A DNA stretch of 64,000 nucleotides from Skeletonema tropicum. Its lineage: Eukaryota > Bacillariophyta > Thalassiosirophyceae > Thalassiosirales > Thalassiosiraceae. This document shows positions 10,186-21,618 of this stretch, piece by piece. The notes under the pieces are model-generated. The model saw nothing but the letters and a program-made list of their open reading frames with translations. It searched no databases and was not told where the DNA came from. The position numbers and the translations under genes were made by a program. The DNA lies in assembly GCA_037178625.1 (NCBI GenBank), contig CM074132.1:1860001-1924000 (forward strand), in the 5' to 3' direction. Position 1 is the first letter of the stretch, and the number at the start of each line of letters is the position of its first letter.

Positions 10186-10794
10186 ACTAGCACTAGCAGA
10201 CGATATTTTTATATTAACTTCTTCTATATTAATTTATATTGATATTTGGAAAGAGTCGATGAGGTAAGTAGGTAGGTGAATGAGCCTGTTTGCTCCAAGG
10301 ATGAGTGATAATGTTAGAATAATGGATAGCTAACATTGTTAGAGCTGGCTGTGGTTGGCAGGGCACATAAAAGAAGTTGGCGTCAAGAAAGGTGACCCAT
10401 GTGTATCAAAATTGGCGAAGATAGAAGTTCACACATACAAACAAAACCTAAATGGGACTTGGTACTTATCGTATTATCATTATCGAGAAGAAGTCGCTCC
10501 CTCCTCATAGTTTGCTCAGAGAGTCATGAGTACATAGTAGTAATAACACGGTAATACGATGATATGGGCGTGTTGAATAGCAGGTGATTTCCACATTACA
10601 GTAATAAAAAATGTTGTAGCTCACAAAGAATCACAGAATTTTCACATTGTATAGAGGACTGCAAGGCCATGAGCATGATGATGATAATGAAGTCCAGAAG
10701 TTGATCAAGCTGGGGTCATCAATAGGAAGAAGAAATGCTACGATACCTCAGAAGAGAAAAATAGAAGTAAAAAATCCTAGATTTTTTTGCATGG
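10186..10794. other. Intergenic stretch without a gene
   Basis: No open frame of substance and no RNA gene recognised. It holds the promoter of the MYND gene at its left end. The rest is A/T-rich with no repeat that I can see. Confidence 0.35.
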
Positions 10795-10962
10795 GAGCTC
10801 TTAGAAATTGAGGGGGTCATCTTCCGCTGGAGTCACGGGTAAGGGCAAATTAGACCTGAGGACTAAAGGATTGACTCCTAAGCCTTCGAGTCCGGATCAG
10901 TTGGTTTGTATGGAGCACCTTGTCCTCTATCCGTCACATTCCCGACAGCCTGCGATTGGAGT
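10795..10962 (-). pseudogene. Decayed fragment of the non-LTR retroelement family
   Basis: On the reverse strand this stretch encodes VTDRGQGAPYKPTDPDSKA, then a stop and further broken frame. It aligns with VTDRGQGQGGLYKPTDLDSK in the large retroelement at 28691-34839 (DNA at about 31490-31640). DNA similarity extends over about 160 bp, including the GGAGTCAC and CCGTCAC neighbourhoods. It is therefore a relic of the same family in the same orientation. Stops and substitutions make it non-functional. Confidence 0.75.
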
Positions 10963-11311
10963 AACGTTGTTAATGCTAAATCTAATTTATCCTTGTCTTC
11001 GACCATTTGTAGACTATGAAAGATGTGAGCAGCGCAGCTAACGAAGCTGAAGGGATTGATTCAAGGCAAGAAAGTGAAGCAATTTTGCAACTACCAATTG
11101 AGCGAAGGTGAAGTCGAGCAGATACCAAATCAGTCTGTAGAGAGACCTGTGTCAGAGTAAGATGAGATGTAGTTAATGCTCCAGCACCCGCAATGCATTC
11201 GTGTCGTGTCTCTGTCTTCAACACCGTTTAGCAAAAAGGGAGAGATAGCGTAGCCAACAAGCACGTCCAAACAATATTGTAGAGAGTTAGTCAAAAAGTA
11301 AAAAAGAGCAA

Positions 11312-11430
11312 AAGAACAACACCAGGGATTCCAACGTGGTCCCCCACCGTAGTACTAACCTGGCCCGACAGTGCTTAACTTCGCTGAGCAGACGGGAAGC
11401 GGTGCTGTCACTGTGGTGTGGTCGTTCCTG
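11312..11430 (-). rRNA. rrn5: 5S ribosomal RNA
   Basis: The reverse strand reads as a 5S rRNA of about 116-119 nt. The conserved core includes CAGCACCGCTTCCCGTC, CAGCGAAGTTAAGCACTG, GTTAGTACTACGGTGGGGGA and CGTTGGAATCCCTGG. The ends pair as helix I (GAACGAC with GTTGTTC). Downstream on the reverse strand come TTTT and TTTTTT, suitable RNA polymerase III terminators. The internal promoter (A box, intermediate element, C box) overlaps the AAGTTAAGC to GGGGGACCACG region. It is a lone copy, not in a visible array. The exact ends are uncertain by a few bases. Confidence 0.93.
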
Positions 11431-11646
11431 ACGATGAATGTGAAATCAAATATTATAAACGTTACGTATTGGTTTCCACTACACAAACTCACACACAACG
11501 CAATCATTTCATGAACGTCATGTTACGATGCTTTGATTGAGGGCAATACTTACATAGATGAGTGCGTGCTGTTTATGCATTTGCCCAACATCTTGCCCAA
11601 CATCTTCCAGAGAGATAAGAAATTAGTAGCTGGTAGAGTAGTAGAC

Positions 11647-12621
11647 ATGGAGCATTGCCATCGACGACATATCACAGTAATAGTGATGTCTTTGTGTCTG
11701 CAACTAATGTTGAAGATGATTATGTTGCAACCTACTGCTTCTGCGGCGACACCTGCGGCACCAATCTCCATCGGCTTTCTCCATTCCATTCGATCTATAA
11801 GTAGTCACAATTATCATCGTAAATGCAGATTGGTAACATCATCAAATAATTTTCAGCATCCGAATCTGCTGGGTACAAAATCTTTGCTTCGTGCGTCCAG
11901 CAGTCAAAGTAGCGGTAGCAGTGGCACATCAGCGACACTCAAAACACTTGCGCCAATCACACAACAATCTGACAGTGAGAGCTTCTACCAAATCGAAGAG
12001 GTTGTCAAAAAGTCGCGGTTCATAGGAATTGCTGTCCCTGCAACGTCATGGGATGATGCCAAATCGATCGTGGAACAAGTTCGAAAGGATCATCCAAAGT
12101 CACGTCATGTTTGCTTTGGGTTCATTAGTTCATCCACTGCTACAACACCATCGACTGATGATGAGAACAATAACGATAGCCAAAACCAAGATGATTCCGT
12201 TGTTGGAACAGAGAGAGCATCAGACGATGGAGAACCTACAGGTACGGCTGGACAACCAATTCTCAACGCTATCAAATCTGAGGAATTGTCTGATACATTA
12301 TGCATCGTTGTACGGTACTATGGAGGGATCAAATTAGGTGCCGGAGGTTTGATACGTGCATATGGGAGTGCTGCTCGAAGTGTCTTACGTTCAGCACCAA
12401 CCGTGATACATATACCTACAATAAGATTGCGCCTTGTCATCAATACTCAATATTCTGGCTCTGTTTACGCATTGGCTGCAAGATTTAATGGAGTAACTAG
12501 TGGTGAGACGTACAATGATCGAGGCGAATTGGAGGTTGTAATAACCTGTGATGAAGAGAGAGGAGACTCATTGAAAGAGGAGATTGTGGATGCTACCAGA
12601 GGAAGTGTTGTGTTTTTATAA
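11647..12621 (+). CDS. IMPACT/YigZ (UPF0029) family protein
   Basis: A protein of about 325 residues if the ATG at 11647 is used; an upstream in-frame start at 11533 would add 38 unlikely residues. The first 35 residues (MEHCHRRHITVIVMSLCLQL...) are hydrophobic and end in ASAATPA, suggesting an organelle or secretory signal. A Ser-rich linker follows, then the UPF0029 domain. Visible marks are VVKKSRFIGIAVP, SRHVCFGFI, the signature DDGEPTGTAGQPILNAI, and VVRYYGGIKLGAGGLIRAY. A Ser/Asp/Asn-rich insert lies between the last two strands of the N-terminal half. The C-terminal part (VITCDEERGDSLKEEIVDATRG) matches the YigZ extra domain. The family is tied to translation control (IMPACT-GCN1) in animals and fungi; the role here is unknown. 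Confidence 0.85.
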   Translation: MEHCHRRHITVIVMSLCLQLMLKMIMLQPTASAATPAAPISIGFLHSIRSISSHNYHRKCRLVTSSNNFQHPNLLGTKSLLRASSSQSSGSSGTSATLKTLAPITQQSDSESFYQIEEVVKKSRFIGIAVPATSWDDAKSIVEQVRKDHPKSRHVCFGFISSSTATTPSTDDENNNDSQNQDDSVVGTERASDDGEPTGTAGQPILNAIKSEELSDTLCIVVRYYGGIKLGAGGLIRAYGSAARSVLRSAPTVIHIPTIRLRLVINTQYSGSVYALAARFNGVTSGETYNDRGELEVVITCDEERGDSLKEEIVDATRGSVVFL

Positions 12622-13325
12622 TTGAAGGTTATCTTGGATCAGCCATTCTTCTATCCTTTTCCTTTTAAGTGAGTAACCCCAAATAATAAATTATGCTGCC
12701 ATTAATTCTTGCCAGAGGTATGTTTTATATGATGGGGGAGAAAATTGCATTACAGTTTGGGAGAAAATTGCACAATTACAGTATGACAAAATGCATTGCT
12801 CAAGGAACACTATTTCTTCCTGAACAGGTGCATAAGTATGGGCCAGCCCAATTATCAAAGCTGCGGTGAGCAGTTTACAGAACAGTCAAGCCAGGCAACA
12901 CTGATATGGAAGTGGGTTCCTGGGTCGACAGGTCACTGGTCCTGGTCACTGGTCTCTCTCTATCACCGCACGACCGAGCGACTGACAAAAAGAGAAGAGC
13001 CTTCAAGACTCCTTTTCTCTTCTTCGTTGTCGCAACGTGTTTCGGAGCACAGACTTTCGCCTTCTCCCACTGAAAGATTTTCTCACAAATGGAGCCAATC
13101 GCTGAAACCGACCTCCAAACACTTCCTCGAAAAAGCACAGCTCGCCACACAAAAGTACAACCAAGATAGAAGCAAATCTATTCCTCTATGCATTGAACTC
13201 CATTGATTCTCCTACATCAACGTTGTTTCCGCCTTACTCAGCTCTACGTCAAACACAACTGCAGTGCACTTTAAATTTTGGGGTTCTGGTATTCATAAAA
13301 TTATTATCTGCCGGAGGTACATAAA
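12622..13325. other. Intergenic region / probable 5' UTR
   Basis: Seven hundred bases between two forward genes. Open frames here lack protein character. An ATG at about 13089 opens a 26-codon frame upstream of the next gene and could act as an upstream ORF if transcription starts early. Otherwise nothing is recognised. Confidence 0.3.
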
Positions 13326-15332
13326 ATGAATACAACAATGCGCCGCCGCCGCTCATCATCACTTCTTCGTTCCATTGTCTTGGCTACAACACTCCTTCTT
13401 TTTGGACGGACAACTGACGTCGACAATAATGGCTCATTGACATCCCTTCCATGGCCCTGCCTCTTCGCCTCGGCCTCTTCAATCACTCACCGCATCACAT
13501 CGAACTATCATCAACGTCAAGCAAAAATTAATGCTGCCACACTTCGATTCCAACGTGATGTTGTCCGTCCCTCGGAGCAACGTCGATCACTCTACAATTA
13601 TAACTACAATAACAATAATGGGGCGGATGATCAATATGTCAATCAGGGTGCTCAAAACTATGCTCAGGGCGATGATGCCGCCTATGCCGATGCTCAAAAG
13701 GCCATGCAGGATCAGGATGACGATGTTTTTTCTGGGCAGGTCGAAGTAAATTTGGACAATGTCGATTTTGATGAGGTTAATATCATGCCAGTTAGCTGTG
13801 TCAATTAGTAAGTATTGTCGGAGTGCAGTGAGGGTCGGTCGATTTTTTGAACACTTTTGAAGGATCATGTTCTTACTATTTGCTTCTCTATTATTGACTC
13901 TCCACTCCAACAGCCACAACGGTCACATGATCAAATTCCAATTATTTGAAAAGACCAATTATAACAATTGCCACTTCAAAAATCTTGGCACCTTTGTAGT
14001 TTCCATTGCACATTACATGCGCGCCTACTTCAACTACCAGGCATTAACTGAGGGGACCGACTTTCAGTTGCCTTCTGACGCCTCCTACCTCAATTGTGTC
14101 AAATTGGCCGAGAGTGCAAATTTGAACTACGCCCTCTATGCCAAGATTGGATGCCAACAACGTGATACTTACACTTCGACCAGATTACAATTGATCCTTT
14201 ACGAGGATGCACAGTGTTCTCAACCATTTGAGAATTCTGAGGAGAACAAGGTCAAGGATGGATATTACGTGGGGGACTATTTCATGTCCAACAAGGTTTC
14301 GTTCCGTCCACCCTTTTACAATTGTCAGTCCTGCCGTCCTGACGCTGTGTCCGAAACGTTTTCAAAGGCTGAGACTGCTTGGTATGATGATGATCACATT
14401 AGCGAATATGGCGCAAAGAACAACAAAGAGGATGGAAATAATGCGAATTATGATGATGCCAATGGGTACTATGCCAAGGCAGATGATTACACATTGGATG
14501 ATCAGTATCAAGATGATAATGCGAACGGTGGAAACTATGTGGCACAGGATGATGTGGTCCAGTATAATTATCAGCAGCACGATGATGACTTCTATCAGAT
14601 GGATGATGGGAATAGGAGACTGAGGAATGTTATGAAGAAAGAGGCCGCATTGGATGCTAGTCACTCATTGACTGCCAAGTTAATGAGGAAGGTACGTGCT
14701 CAGAGGCAATGTGCTGCGATTACATGAAACAATTCTATATCTAACACTCCTACTTCTCTGTCGTGCGATCCAATTTTCTTTCACAGGAGTTACAAGAGGA
14801 ATTCGACCAAGGATTGGAATCTATGAAGCGTAGACTTGATGAAGAGGAGGCCGACGATGCTTATGCAGTAGCCTCCTCCTGGAACATATGCCAACGCGTT
14901 TACCACTACGGTGGTACTTGTCAAGATGACTGCTTGAAACTTGACGCCTTCCGCATCGACGAATGGTCTCAATCAGACATTTTCCTCCTTGTGATCATGA
15001 TCGTCTTCATGGGAGCCATGATGCTCCTCGTCTTTGCCAAGAGGGTAAAGGCCTACGAGCGTGCAGCCATGTGGGGTGATGAGCCAGGCGCACCCAGTCC
15101 AGGATTGCCTCCCTGCGCCATCCTCATGCTGTTTGGCATTGTGTTTACAATCATTGTGGTATTGGCAGCGTTGAAATTTGTGAACGAGACGTTGGTCTTC
15201 GCCGTGGTGACTTGTGTCTTACTATTCGTGTACATGCTCAAGTTGACATTGTTTGAGAGTAGGAAGCAAGTCTTCTTGCCAGCACGAAGTACGAGGAAGA
15301 TTAATCCTTCCTTGAGGCATGAGCTGATCTAG
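13326..15332 (+). CDS. Secreted/membrane protein rich in Asp, Asn, Tyr (unknown function)
   Basis: Three exons, 13326-13807, 13914-14691 and 14787-15332, join in frame (GTAAGT/CAG and GTACGT/CAG introns of 106 and 95 bp) to give 601 residues. The N-terminus (RRRSSSLLRSIVLATTLLL) is a signal peptide or anchor. Low-complexity stretches rich in Tyr, Asn, Asp and Gln follow at about 90-135 and 345-430. Between them is an ordered, Cys-containing region (NYNNCHFKNLG, SYLNCVKLAESANLNYALYAKIGCQQRDTYTST is split here only for length). The C-terminal third has three hydrophobic segments (FLLVIMIVFMGAMMLLVF; CAILMLFGIVFTIIVVLAAL; LVFAVVTCVLLFVYMLKL). The domain order suggests a luminal or extracellular acidic region anchored by C-terminal helices. 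I do not recognise the family; similar architectures occur in diatom proteins of unknown function. Confidence 0.75.
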
Positions 15333-16720
15333 ATTACAGAGCAAAGAGGATATTTGCAATAACGTGAATTGAAAAGTGTTTAGGTTTCGACGGCTGCCTA
15401 CCAGAGAAATTTGGAGATGTGCGCCGTCATGTTAATTATTATATGTAACTACTACAAGGGAATAAGGTAAACAAATTATTAGCAAGGTTGGGGAGGTGCT
15501 AGCCAGTCGATAGAAGTATGTACTTAATTATTACATCATGCTTGAGGCGATCATTAGCAAAACGATCAACAACTAGCATCACAGCTTTTACGATTGACCT
15601 TGGACCATGCTTGACACATACACCTTGACGCAAAACTTTTATCGGACGCAGGGAAAAGCATGATGAAGACAGCAACCGAACTGTTGGAATTCGTCTTTCA
15701 TGCATTAATCGACGAAGAAAGGTTGATAGTGCAGATACAAATATGTAATTGTCTTCTATCTTTCCATCTCTCTTAAGGCAAGTATAATATCATTACTGCT
15801 CTAGGTTGACCCCTATGCCCCCATTCGTAGTTATACCTCTCTCTTTTGGATACGCTCCAGGTCTCCAATGCCACTTTCAAAACGAGACTTTTGCAGATCG
15901 ATGGAGACAGAGAGTAGACTGACCAAGACCAGCGTGTTGAAGGGCGAATGTTGCAAAAATGCATTTTGGCAGTGATCGTCGATAGGTTCCATACATATGT
16001 TGAGGCGACAAAATTGATGTAATTCTCATCTTCTGTACTGCCCATCACGGAGTCTCCAATGTTAAAAAAAACTTGCAACGAACGTAAACCTAGGATAGTT
16101 TCGGAGAGATCATCACCTTCTTGCTTTATGTCACAATTGTTGCAGTTAAAGCTCTACGAGGCTTTTTCTAAGATCGGCAGACATCGAACAATTCCTACTT
16201 ATTCAATCTTGAGGGATAGGAAGATAAACGAAGTCAAGAGGTGTCGTCGTGTGGCAACATGCATGATGTGGCTCCCAAAATATCAATTGCTCACAGCCAT
16301 CACACCGAGGCGTTCGAAGATAAATGGCCAGTTCTTCCTCCTTTTGAATCTGTTCAAGGAGAGTGAGGAGAGACAATCACATCAGCTGTGACTGTGTCTT
16401 GTTTTATCGTAGCGTGTTCGTGTCTCGTGTAGGCAGGGGCTGGCGGCCAGTTCTCAGAGCAATCGACAGTAATCTTTTATGACCAGGAGCAGTAGCTTTA
16501 CTCCTCGTGCAATGATAGCTAGAGTGAGAGGGGCAAAGCAACGCAGGTCTTTGCTAGCATCCTGACAAAATTTTTATGGGTACGCATGTATGATGTAATA
16601 GAGGGATAATCGTTCTTTGGGATAGTAGATGTGCCGCATCACACCTTGATACGTTCTTGACTCTGCTTTTCATGCAATGCATCTTGTCGGATGCATCATC
16701 ATCTTCCTGCCAGTAAGCTA
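15333..16720. other. Intergenic stretch with possible gene remnants
   Basis: No intact gene. On the reverse strand from about 16400 to 15500 several frames look protein-like but are cut by stops and shifts. Examples are FIFERLGVMAVSN then a stop then YFGSHIMHVATRR near 16300, NIGDSVMGSTEDENYINF near 16050, and HERRIPTVRLLSSSCFSL near 15690. They may be pieces of one dead gene or chance. There is no match to a family I know. The right end abuts the left end of the piggyBac-like element. Confidence 0.3.
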
Positions 16721-16777
16721 GTACCGTCTATCGTTTCGGCGCGGCAAAACCAAAAATAAGAGTTTAACTCTTATTTG
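16721..16777 (+). repeat. Left terminal inverted repeat of piggyBac-like element
   Basis: About 57 bp, starting GTACCGTCTATCGTTTCGG and ending in the palindrome with TTTAA at its centre. It pairs with 20200-20256 plus 21621-21630 with a few mismatches and small indels. Confidence 0.8.
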
Positions 16778-17097
16778 TGACTTTGACTCCTCATAACTTT
16801 GTCAATTTTTGAGTTATGGTTAAATTAGACAGCAGATTCTGAACCGCCGTAGAATTCTGCGTAGGAATATGTCTTCAAATATTTATTTACTGGCCGTTTT
16901 CGTCGATCTGTAGGGAGGTGCACGATGACATGTTATTTGTGATAGCATAAGAGTTGAACTCTTATTTGTGATGGCCTCGGGGGTACGTAGGAATAGTACA
17001 CGTATTTCCCGCCAACTTTTTTGATGTCGAGTTCTTTTCACAACCATGACACACTCTTCAAATAATCAACCATACTACTAGAAAAGACAACAATAAT

Positions 17098-20000
17098 ATG
17101 GCAGGAGGCGAGCACAACACGAGACACAGGAAACAGCGAAGGCCTGTGGTGGCCACCGCTCGTCGGCAGCGGCCTCGGCAACAGCAGCAAGCGACTAATC
17201 CAGCTCCTGCTGTGGCACCTGCGGCTGCTGCTGCGCAACAGCCTCCTCCGGAGACACCTCCGCCTACCGCTGAACGTCGTAATTTTCGTTCCGTCGTAGC
17301 CTCAATTGCAGCTGTGGTTGCATCTCCTATCCAGTTGATTGCTGGAGCATCGCCTTTTAGTCTAAGTGTCGCTGGATCCACCGTTACTGAACAGACTGCC
17401 AGCCCGGCCGATGCTGCCGATGATGCCGACACCACACCAACACCAACTGAGAATACGCCGATCAATGATGATGAGGACGACAACGAAGCCATCTTACGAC
17501 TTCTTGCTGAGGAAGACTACAATGCAAAAGGTGACGGTGGTGATAGTGATGATGAAGGTGACGAAATAAACGAGCACAACGAATCCTTCTTGGAGCGACA
17601 AGAAGAGAGACGCGACAACGATGACAGGGAGGACATCGACGTTCATGAAGAAGGAGAAGAATTCGTTAGAGCTGTAATTCCTGGTGCTCCAGATGGTTGG
17701 TCTCCTCCAAAAGCAGATCCCAACTACACATACATCCGACAATTTGATGCGCCGGAGTTCCCTGACAATCCTGCGAATTGGAGTCCATTTGCGTTCCAGC
17801 CGAAGTATAAGAATGGAAAGTACCTTGGCCACTTCACCCCAGGCGGTGCAAAAGTTGTTCCAGCAGATGCCAACGGAGACCGCATAGTTGATGAATGGAA
17901 GTTTTGTTACACGGATTTTGAATTAGATGACTTTGGGAGAGATTGTTACGTGAGAGGAACTGCAACAAAAGATGACTTAGCTCCGGCAGATAGGAAAGGA
18001 TCTCTTGATGTGGATGTCCTCAAGAGTTATGGGATGACTCCAGAACGTGCTAAGACCGATCCACTCTTCTTCTTTCAATTACTCTTCCCCATTTGCAATC
18101 CAAAGAAATCTGGCATTGATGATGATCGCCGAATGCCCTTCTTCACGGCGGCTACTGCGCACTCAAACACATATGCACTTGCTGAGAAGGGATGGGGTGG
18201 AGGCTACGGTCACAAGTTCACTCCAACAACAGAAACAGAGCTTGTTCATTGGAATGCTGTTCCTATTCGCAACGGAGCACGGAAGGGAGACCCGGGATCA
18301 ATTCACTTGCGCTGGATGAAGGATGATCCTGATTACGACGAATGCATTTCGAACAGCATTACGATGAGTCGCTGGTTGCAGTTGAAGTCAATTTTCAAAC
18401 TCAACAACAATCTTGCAGCTCCAAAGAGAGACCAGCCAGGTTATGATCCTTGCAGCAAGTATGACTACGCGTACCAAGTCTTAACACATAATATGAATAA
18501 CTTGACCAAAACTGCAGACTTGGACTTTGGGCTTGATGAAACAACATGGGGTTACGGTGGATATTGCGGTGATGCAGGCGGAAGACTGAAAGGAAAGAAG
18601 GTCAACAAAGGTAAGTGATTCTCTCTTTAACAACTCATTTGTTGATCAAATTATTTCTAACCAAATGTCTTCTGTTGCCTTATGATGCAGGTGGGCAGAC
18701 TGTGTTGATATACGATCATAGTCGTCGCTATCCACGTGCGTACTTGCATCGGCACAAGCGTAGAGAAAGGGAACCTGGTTTTAATGCAGAAGGCCCATCT
18801 GAGATGGTTTATCTTCTTAATAAAGTTGATGACCTAATCGTTGGTAGGAGAACTGATGCTGAGACATCATTCACTGTATCTAATGTTCAATTAGGTATTC
18901 CTGTTACAGATTCTACTAATGGATCGACTACATTCACCCCCAAGAAAATCTACCCTATCCCTCCTCATGGCACCGCTGACAATCACTTCTCTGGTGAACA
19001 CGTGTTAGATTATGCGGGGAAGAAGGGTTTCGGCCTCACTCTTACTACTCGTCGTGATCGAATCCCAGCAAGAATCAAACAATTCTGTCACCACTTGAAG
19101 GAACAGCTGAAGGGCGTGGCTTTGCGCAGGGCAAAACAGATGAAGTATGAACAGCCGATTGTTGCGACGAAGGAAGTCGAAGCAGATCTTGAGACCGGTG
19201 ATAAAGCCTATGTCAAAACCCATGTATCATTTCAGTCAACTGGGTGCACAAACATTTCTGGCGTCAATAATCTTCCGTCTGTCTCGTTGTATGTGACGCA
19301 GAAATCGAGAGGTAGGGGTGAAATGAAGCGTGTGTGGGGCATTGAACAAAATGAAGCAAGGCAGACCTATCTCTCGTTTTATTGGGCAGTTGATAACTTG
19401 GATCATATGATTCAAGAGGCAAGAATCCGTTTCATCTCTTGGAAGTATTGGCACGCTCCTTATTTGCACTGCATGGCAATGGTTGTAGTAGCTGCATATG
19501 ATATGTACAAGGAATGTTGTGAAGGAAAGCTTGATGCTGAATGGTACGTCCCAGAGGGACAACGCATGGACTTCCGCAAGTTCCGTCTCTTGCTGTCGGA
19601 GCAAATGCTCGAGTATGATCCAACAGATAACAAGTATCCGGGAGATGATAAGTTCCGTGTGGTAACTCAACAACCTAAAAAGAGGAGGAAGTCGCAGTCA
19701 ACCGGATCAGCTTCTGTATCATCTGATGGCGTAACAGCGGAGAGTTTGAACGCTGCCAAATCCGGACGCATCTGCACAACTATCGACAAGTTTGAGACAC
19801 ATTGCCAATCTATGTTTATTGTCAGCAACGCCAATCCATGCGAAGTTTGTGGCAAGAAAACTTTATGGCGATGTGGCTTATGTGGCAACAAGCCCGTTTG
19901 TGTCTTGCAAAACAAGACTTGGAAAGGAGGGAGTTGCATTTGCAGGCTTCATAATGAGTCTTTTTTTGGTCTCACTCGGAGTGATAAAGAAGATGTGCAC

Positions 20001-20102
20001 AATGGAAAGAAGGTCCAATGGCGTCCTCCTTCCGCCACCACCATTCGACGCAACAAGACTTTAATTCGCAATATCAATGAGGTAGGTCAGGAAAGTTTGT
20101 AA
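17098..20102 (+). CDS. piggyBac-like transposase (DDE_Tnp_1_7 type)
   Basis: Two exons, 17098-18610 and 18691-20102, are joined by an 80 bp GTAAGT...CAG intron; the product is 974 residues with no interruption. Residues 1-200 are basic then very acidic and low-complexity. The central part resembles piggyBac transposases: MSRWLQLKSIFKLNNN (N-terminal domain), DFGLDETTWGYGGY (first catalytic Asp region), GTADNHFSGEHVLDY (second Asp, matching DNxxxS), LTLTTRRDRIP, and the distal VDNLDHMIQEARIRF with WKYWHAPYLHCM (third Asp and the W motif). A C-terminal Cys/His cluster (CEVCGKKTLWRCGLCGNKPVC, then CICRLHNES) corresponds to the family's zinc-binding tail. Its job is cut-and-paste movement of the element. 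The intact frame suggests recent activity; the broken right end suggests it can no longer move efficiently. Confidence 0.85.
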
Positions 20103-20199
20103 GATAACAATACATAGTAGGAAACATTTCATGGTGAATATGTAGGTGTTTTGACGAAATCTGGGATATACGTAGAGTTACGTAGGAATAGTACACGGT

Positions 20200-20256
20200 A
20201 CCTGATTGTCAAAATAAGAGTTTAACTCTTATTTTTTGCGCCGCGCCGAAACGATA
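20200..20256 (-). repeat. Right terminal inverted repeat (inner part) of piggyBac-like element
   Basis: Reverse complement of the left repeat, including the AATAAGAG...CTCTTATT palindrome and CCGCGCCGAAACGATA. The outermost bases (AAGACGGTAC) are displaced to 21621-21630 by the nested insertion. Confidence 0.8.
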
Positions 20257-21618
20257 CCTTAGATCGTGTCCGTGTACATAACCCCACTATTGCAGTCCGG
20301 ACATGTTCACCCCCCCTGCGTGGATGCACGGACACATTCTAGAATCCGGACACTTTCAAGCGTTTCTTAGTAAACGTCTAACAACAAATACTTAAATTAA
20401 TCTTATCCAACTGCGCATTGCCTTCGTCCTCGTCGTCAATGATGCCAAATGCACTATCTATCATTTCAAAGTCGTCTTCGTTCCCATTTTCCACATCTTC
20501 AAGATGGTGCTAATACTTCGTTGTGGTAATAATATCCGTGCTGGGTAATATGGGCGAGGCTGCCCGAGTCTTGTGAATTGGAAGAGAGATTGTGAGGAAA
20601 GCTTTTATATGAATTCTGCTAAAACAAAACAATCAATGATCCTGTTAGGGGTGTATAGGCTTAAGATACAAGTGGAGATGGACGTGTTGGTGTGCAATTA
20701 TTCCTACGATCATACAATTGTAACGACTTGTACGACTGGAGGAAATGAACGCAACCCAAAACCAAGCAGTCGAATGACGGAAAGAGGTGCACTAAACATG
20801 ATCTGGTGGTAATCGAATTGGCAGCTACAACATCTTTCTTTATTACTGGATTTCCGTAGAGCAACTCTTACTTGATTGATTAAGTAATAATTGCTGGGAA
20901 GCACATGTAATGTAAATTGTTTATCATCTCTAGAGTAGACATTTAATGAGGTGCATGACCAAAGGAACATATCAGGGTAATGTTTCTCCGCCACTTATTT
21001 GATTTACTGGAATGAATGAACATTGTTGACCCCTGAGATTGCAGAGTCTAATGGGAGATTTAATTGAACCTCTCTTGGCCTATATTATGTTAGACCACGA
21101 GTGCAGTGTCATTAAATATCCTCCAATCACCGCCCCCTACTAGGTAACACACCATGGTGTTATTTGCAGTGATATCGCTCTGTATCGACGGTTACAAATC
21201 GATATGTCGGTTTGGAGGGTGAAAAAGTGCCGCTGATGTAAGGGTCGATACGTCAATACACGTTGGATATCGCTAGTCACGGACAACACCATTCGAATCA
21301 GTGTTGAAAATAGGTCTAGGATCTATGCTTATGAGTCTATAGATGGTTTTGCGACGGTGTTAGAGGTATTGTCAATGCATCGATAGCGTCATCGTGTTCT
21401 GTGATTTTTTGAGTTTTTGGATCCGGGGCAAAAATGTTTTCTTTTGGGACAAGAATTCTCAGGTCTCATGGTCGGTGTGTTGGATCTGCCAAAGCGCAGC
21501 AAAATGTGCTAGAAAGTGACCGGTTGAGGGCGGACACTACCGCGAAAAAGGATGCGGACACGTCCTTACCACTGGAAAAACAGTGCGGACAATAGAAAAA
21601 TCCGGACACGATCTAAGG
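20257..21618. mobile_element. 1.36 kb TA-flanked element with 16 bp terminal inverted repeats
   Basis: Both ends read CCTTAGATCGTGTCCG inward (20257-20272 and the complement at 21603-21618), a perfect 16 bp inverted repeat. The dinucleotide TA sits immediately outside each end (20255-20256 and 21619-21620), as for Tc1/mariner-type insertions. Removing the element and one TA rebuilds the piggyBac terminal repeat, so the boundaries are secure. The motif CGGACA or its complement recurs near both ends (left about 20266, 20297, 20329, 20346; right about 21531, 21554, 21586, 21602) and may bind a transposase. No transposase gene remains, so it is non-autonomous. Confidence 0.85.
20378..20509 (-). 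pseudogene. Acidic coding remnant inside the TA-flanked element
   Basis: The reverse strand is open for 44 codons from 20509 to a stop at 20378. It encodes HHLEDVENGNEDDFEMIDS then IIDDEDEGNAQLDKINLS, an acidic tail such as many proteins carry at the C-terminus. A stop lies just upstream. I infer that it is the surviving last codons of the parental element's gene, but the match is only by character. Confidence 0.35.

Noticed and set aside
12796..13206. 136-codon forward frame before the gene at 13326
   Set aside because: No domain, low-complexity Ser/Thr composition and no link to the next exon; better explained as leader or promoter sequence.
14362..14664. Very hydrophobic 100-residue reverse-strand frame
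   Set aside because: It is the complement of Asp/Asn-rich codons in the gene at 13326-15332; GAT/AAT-type codons read backwards give Ile and Leu, so the hydrophobicity is an artefact.
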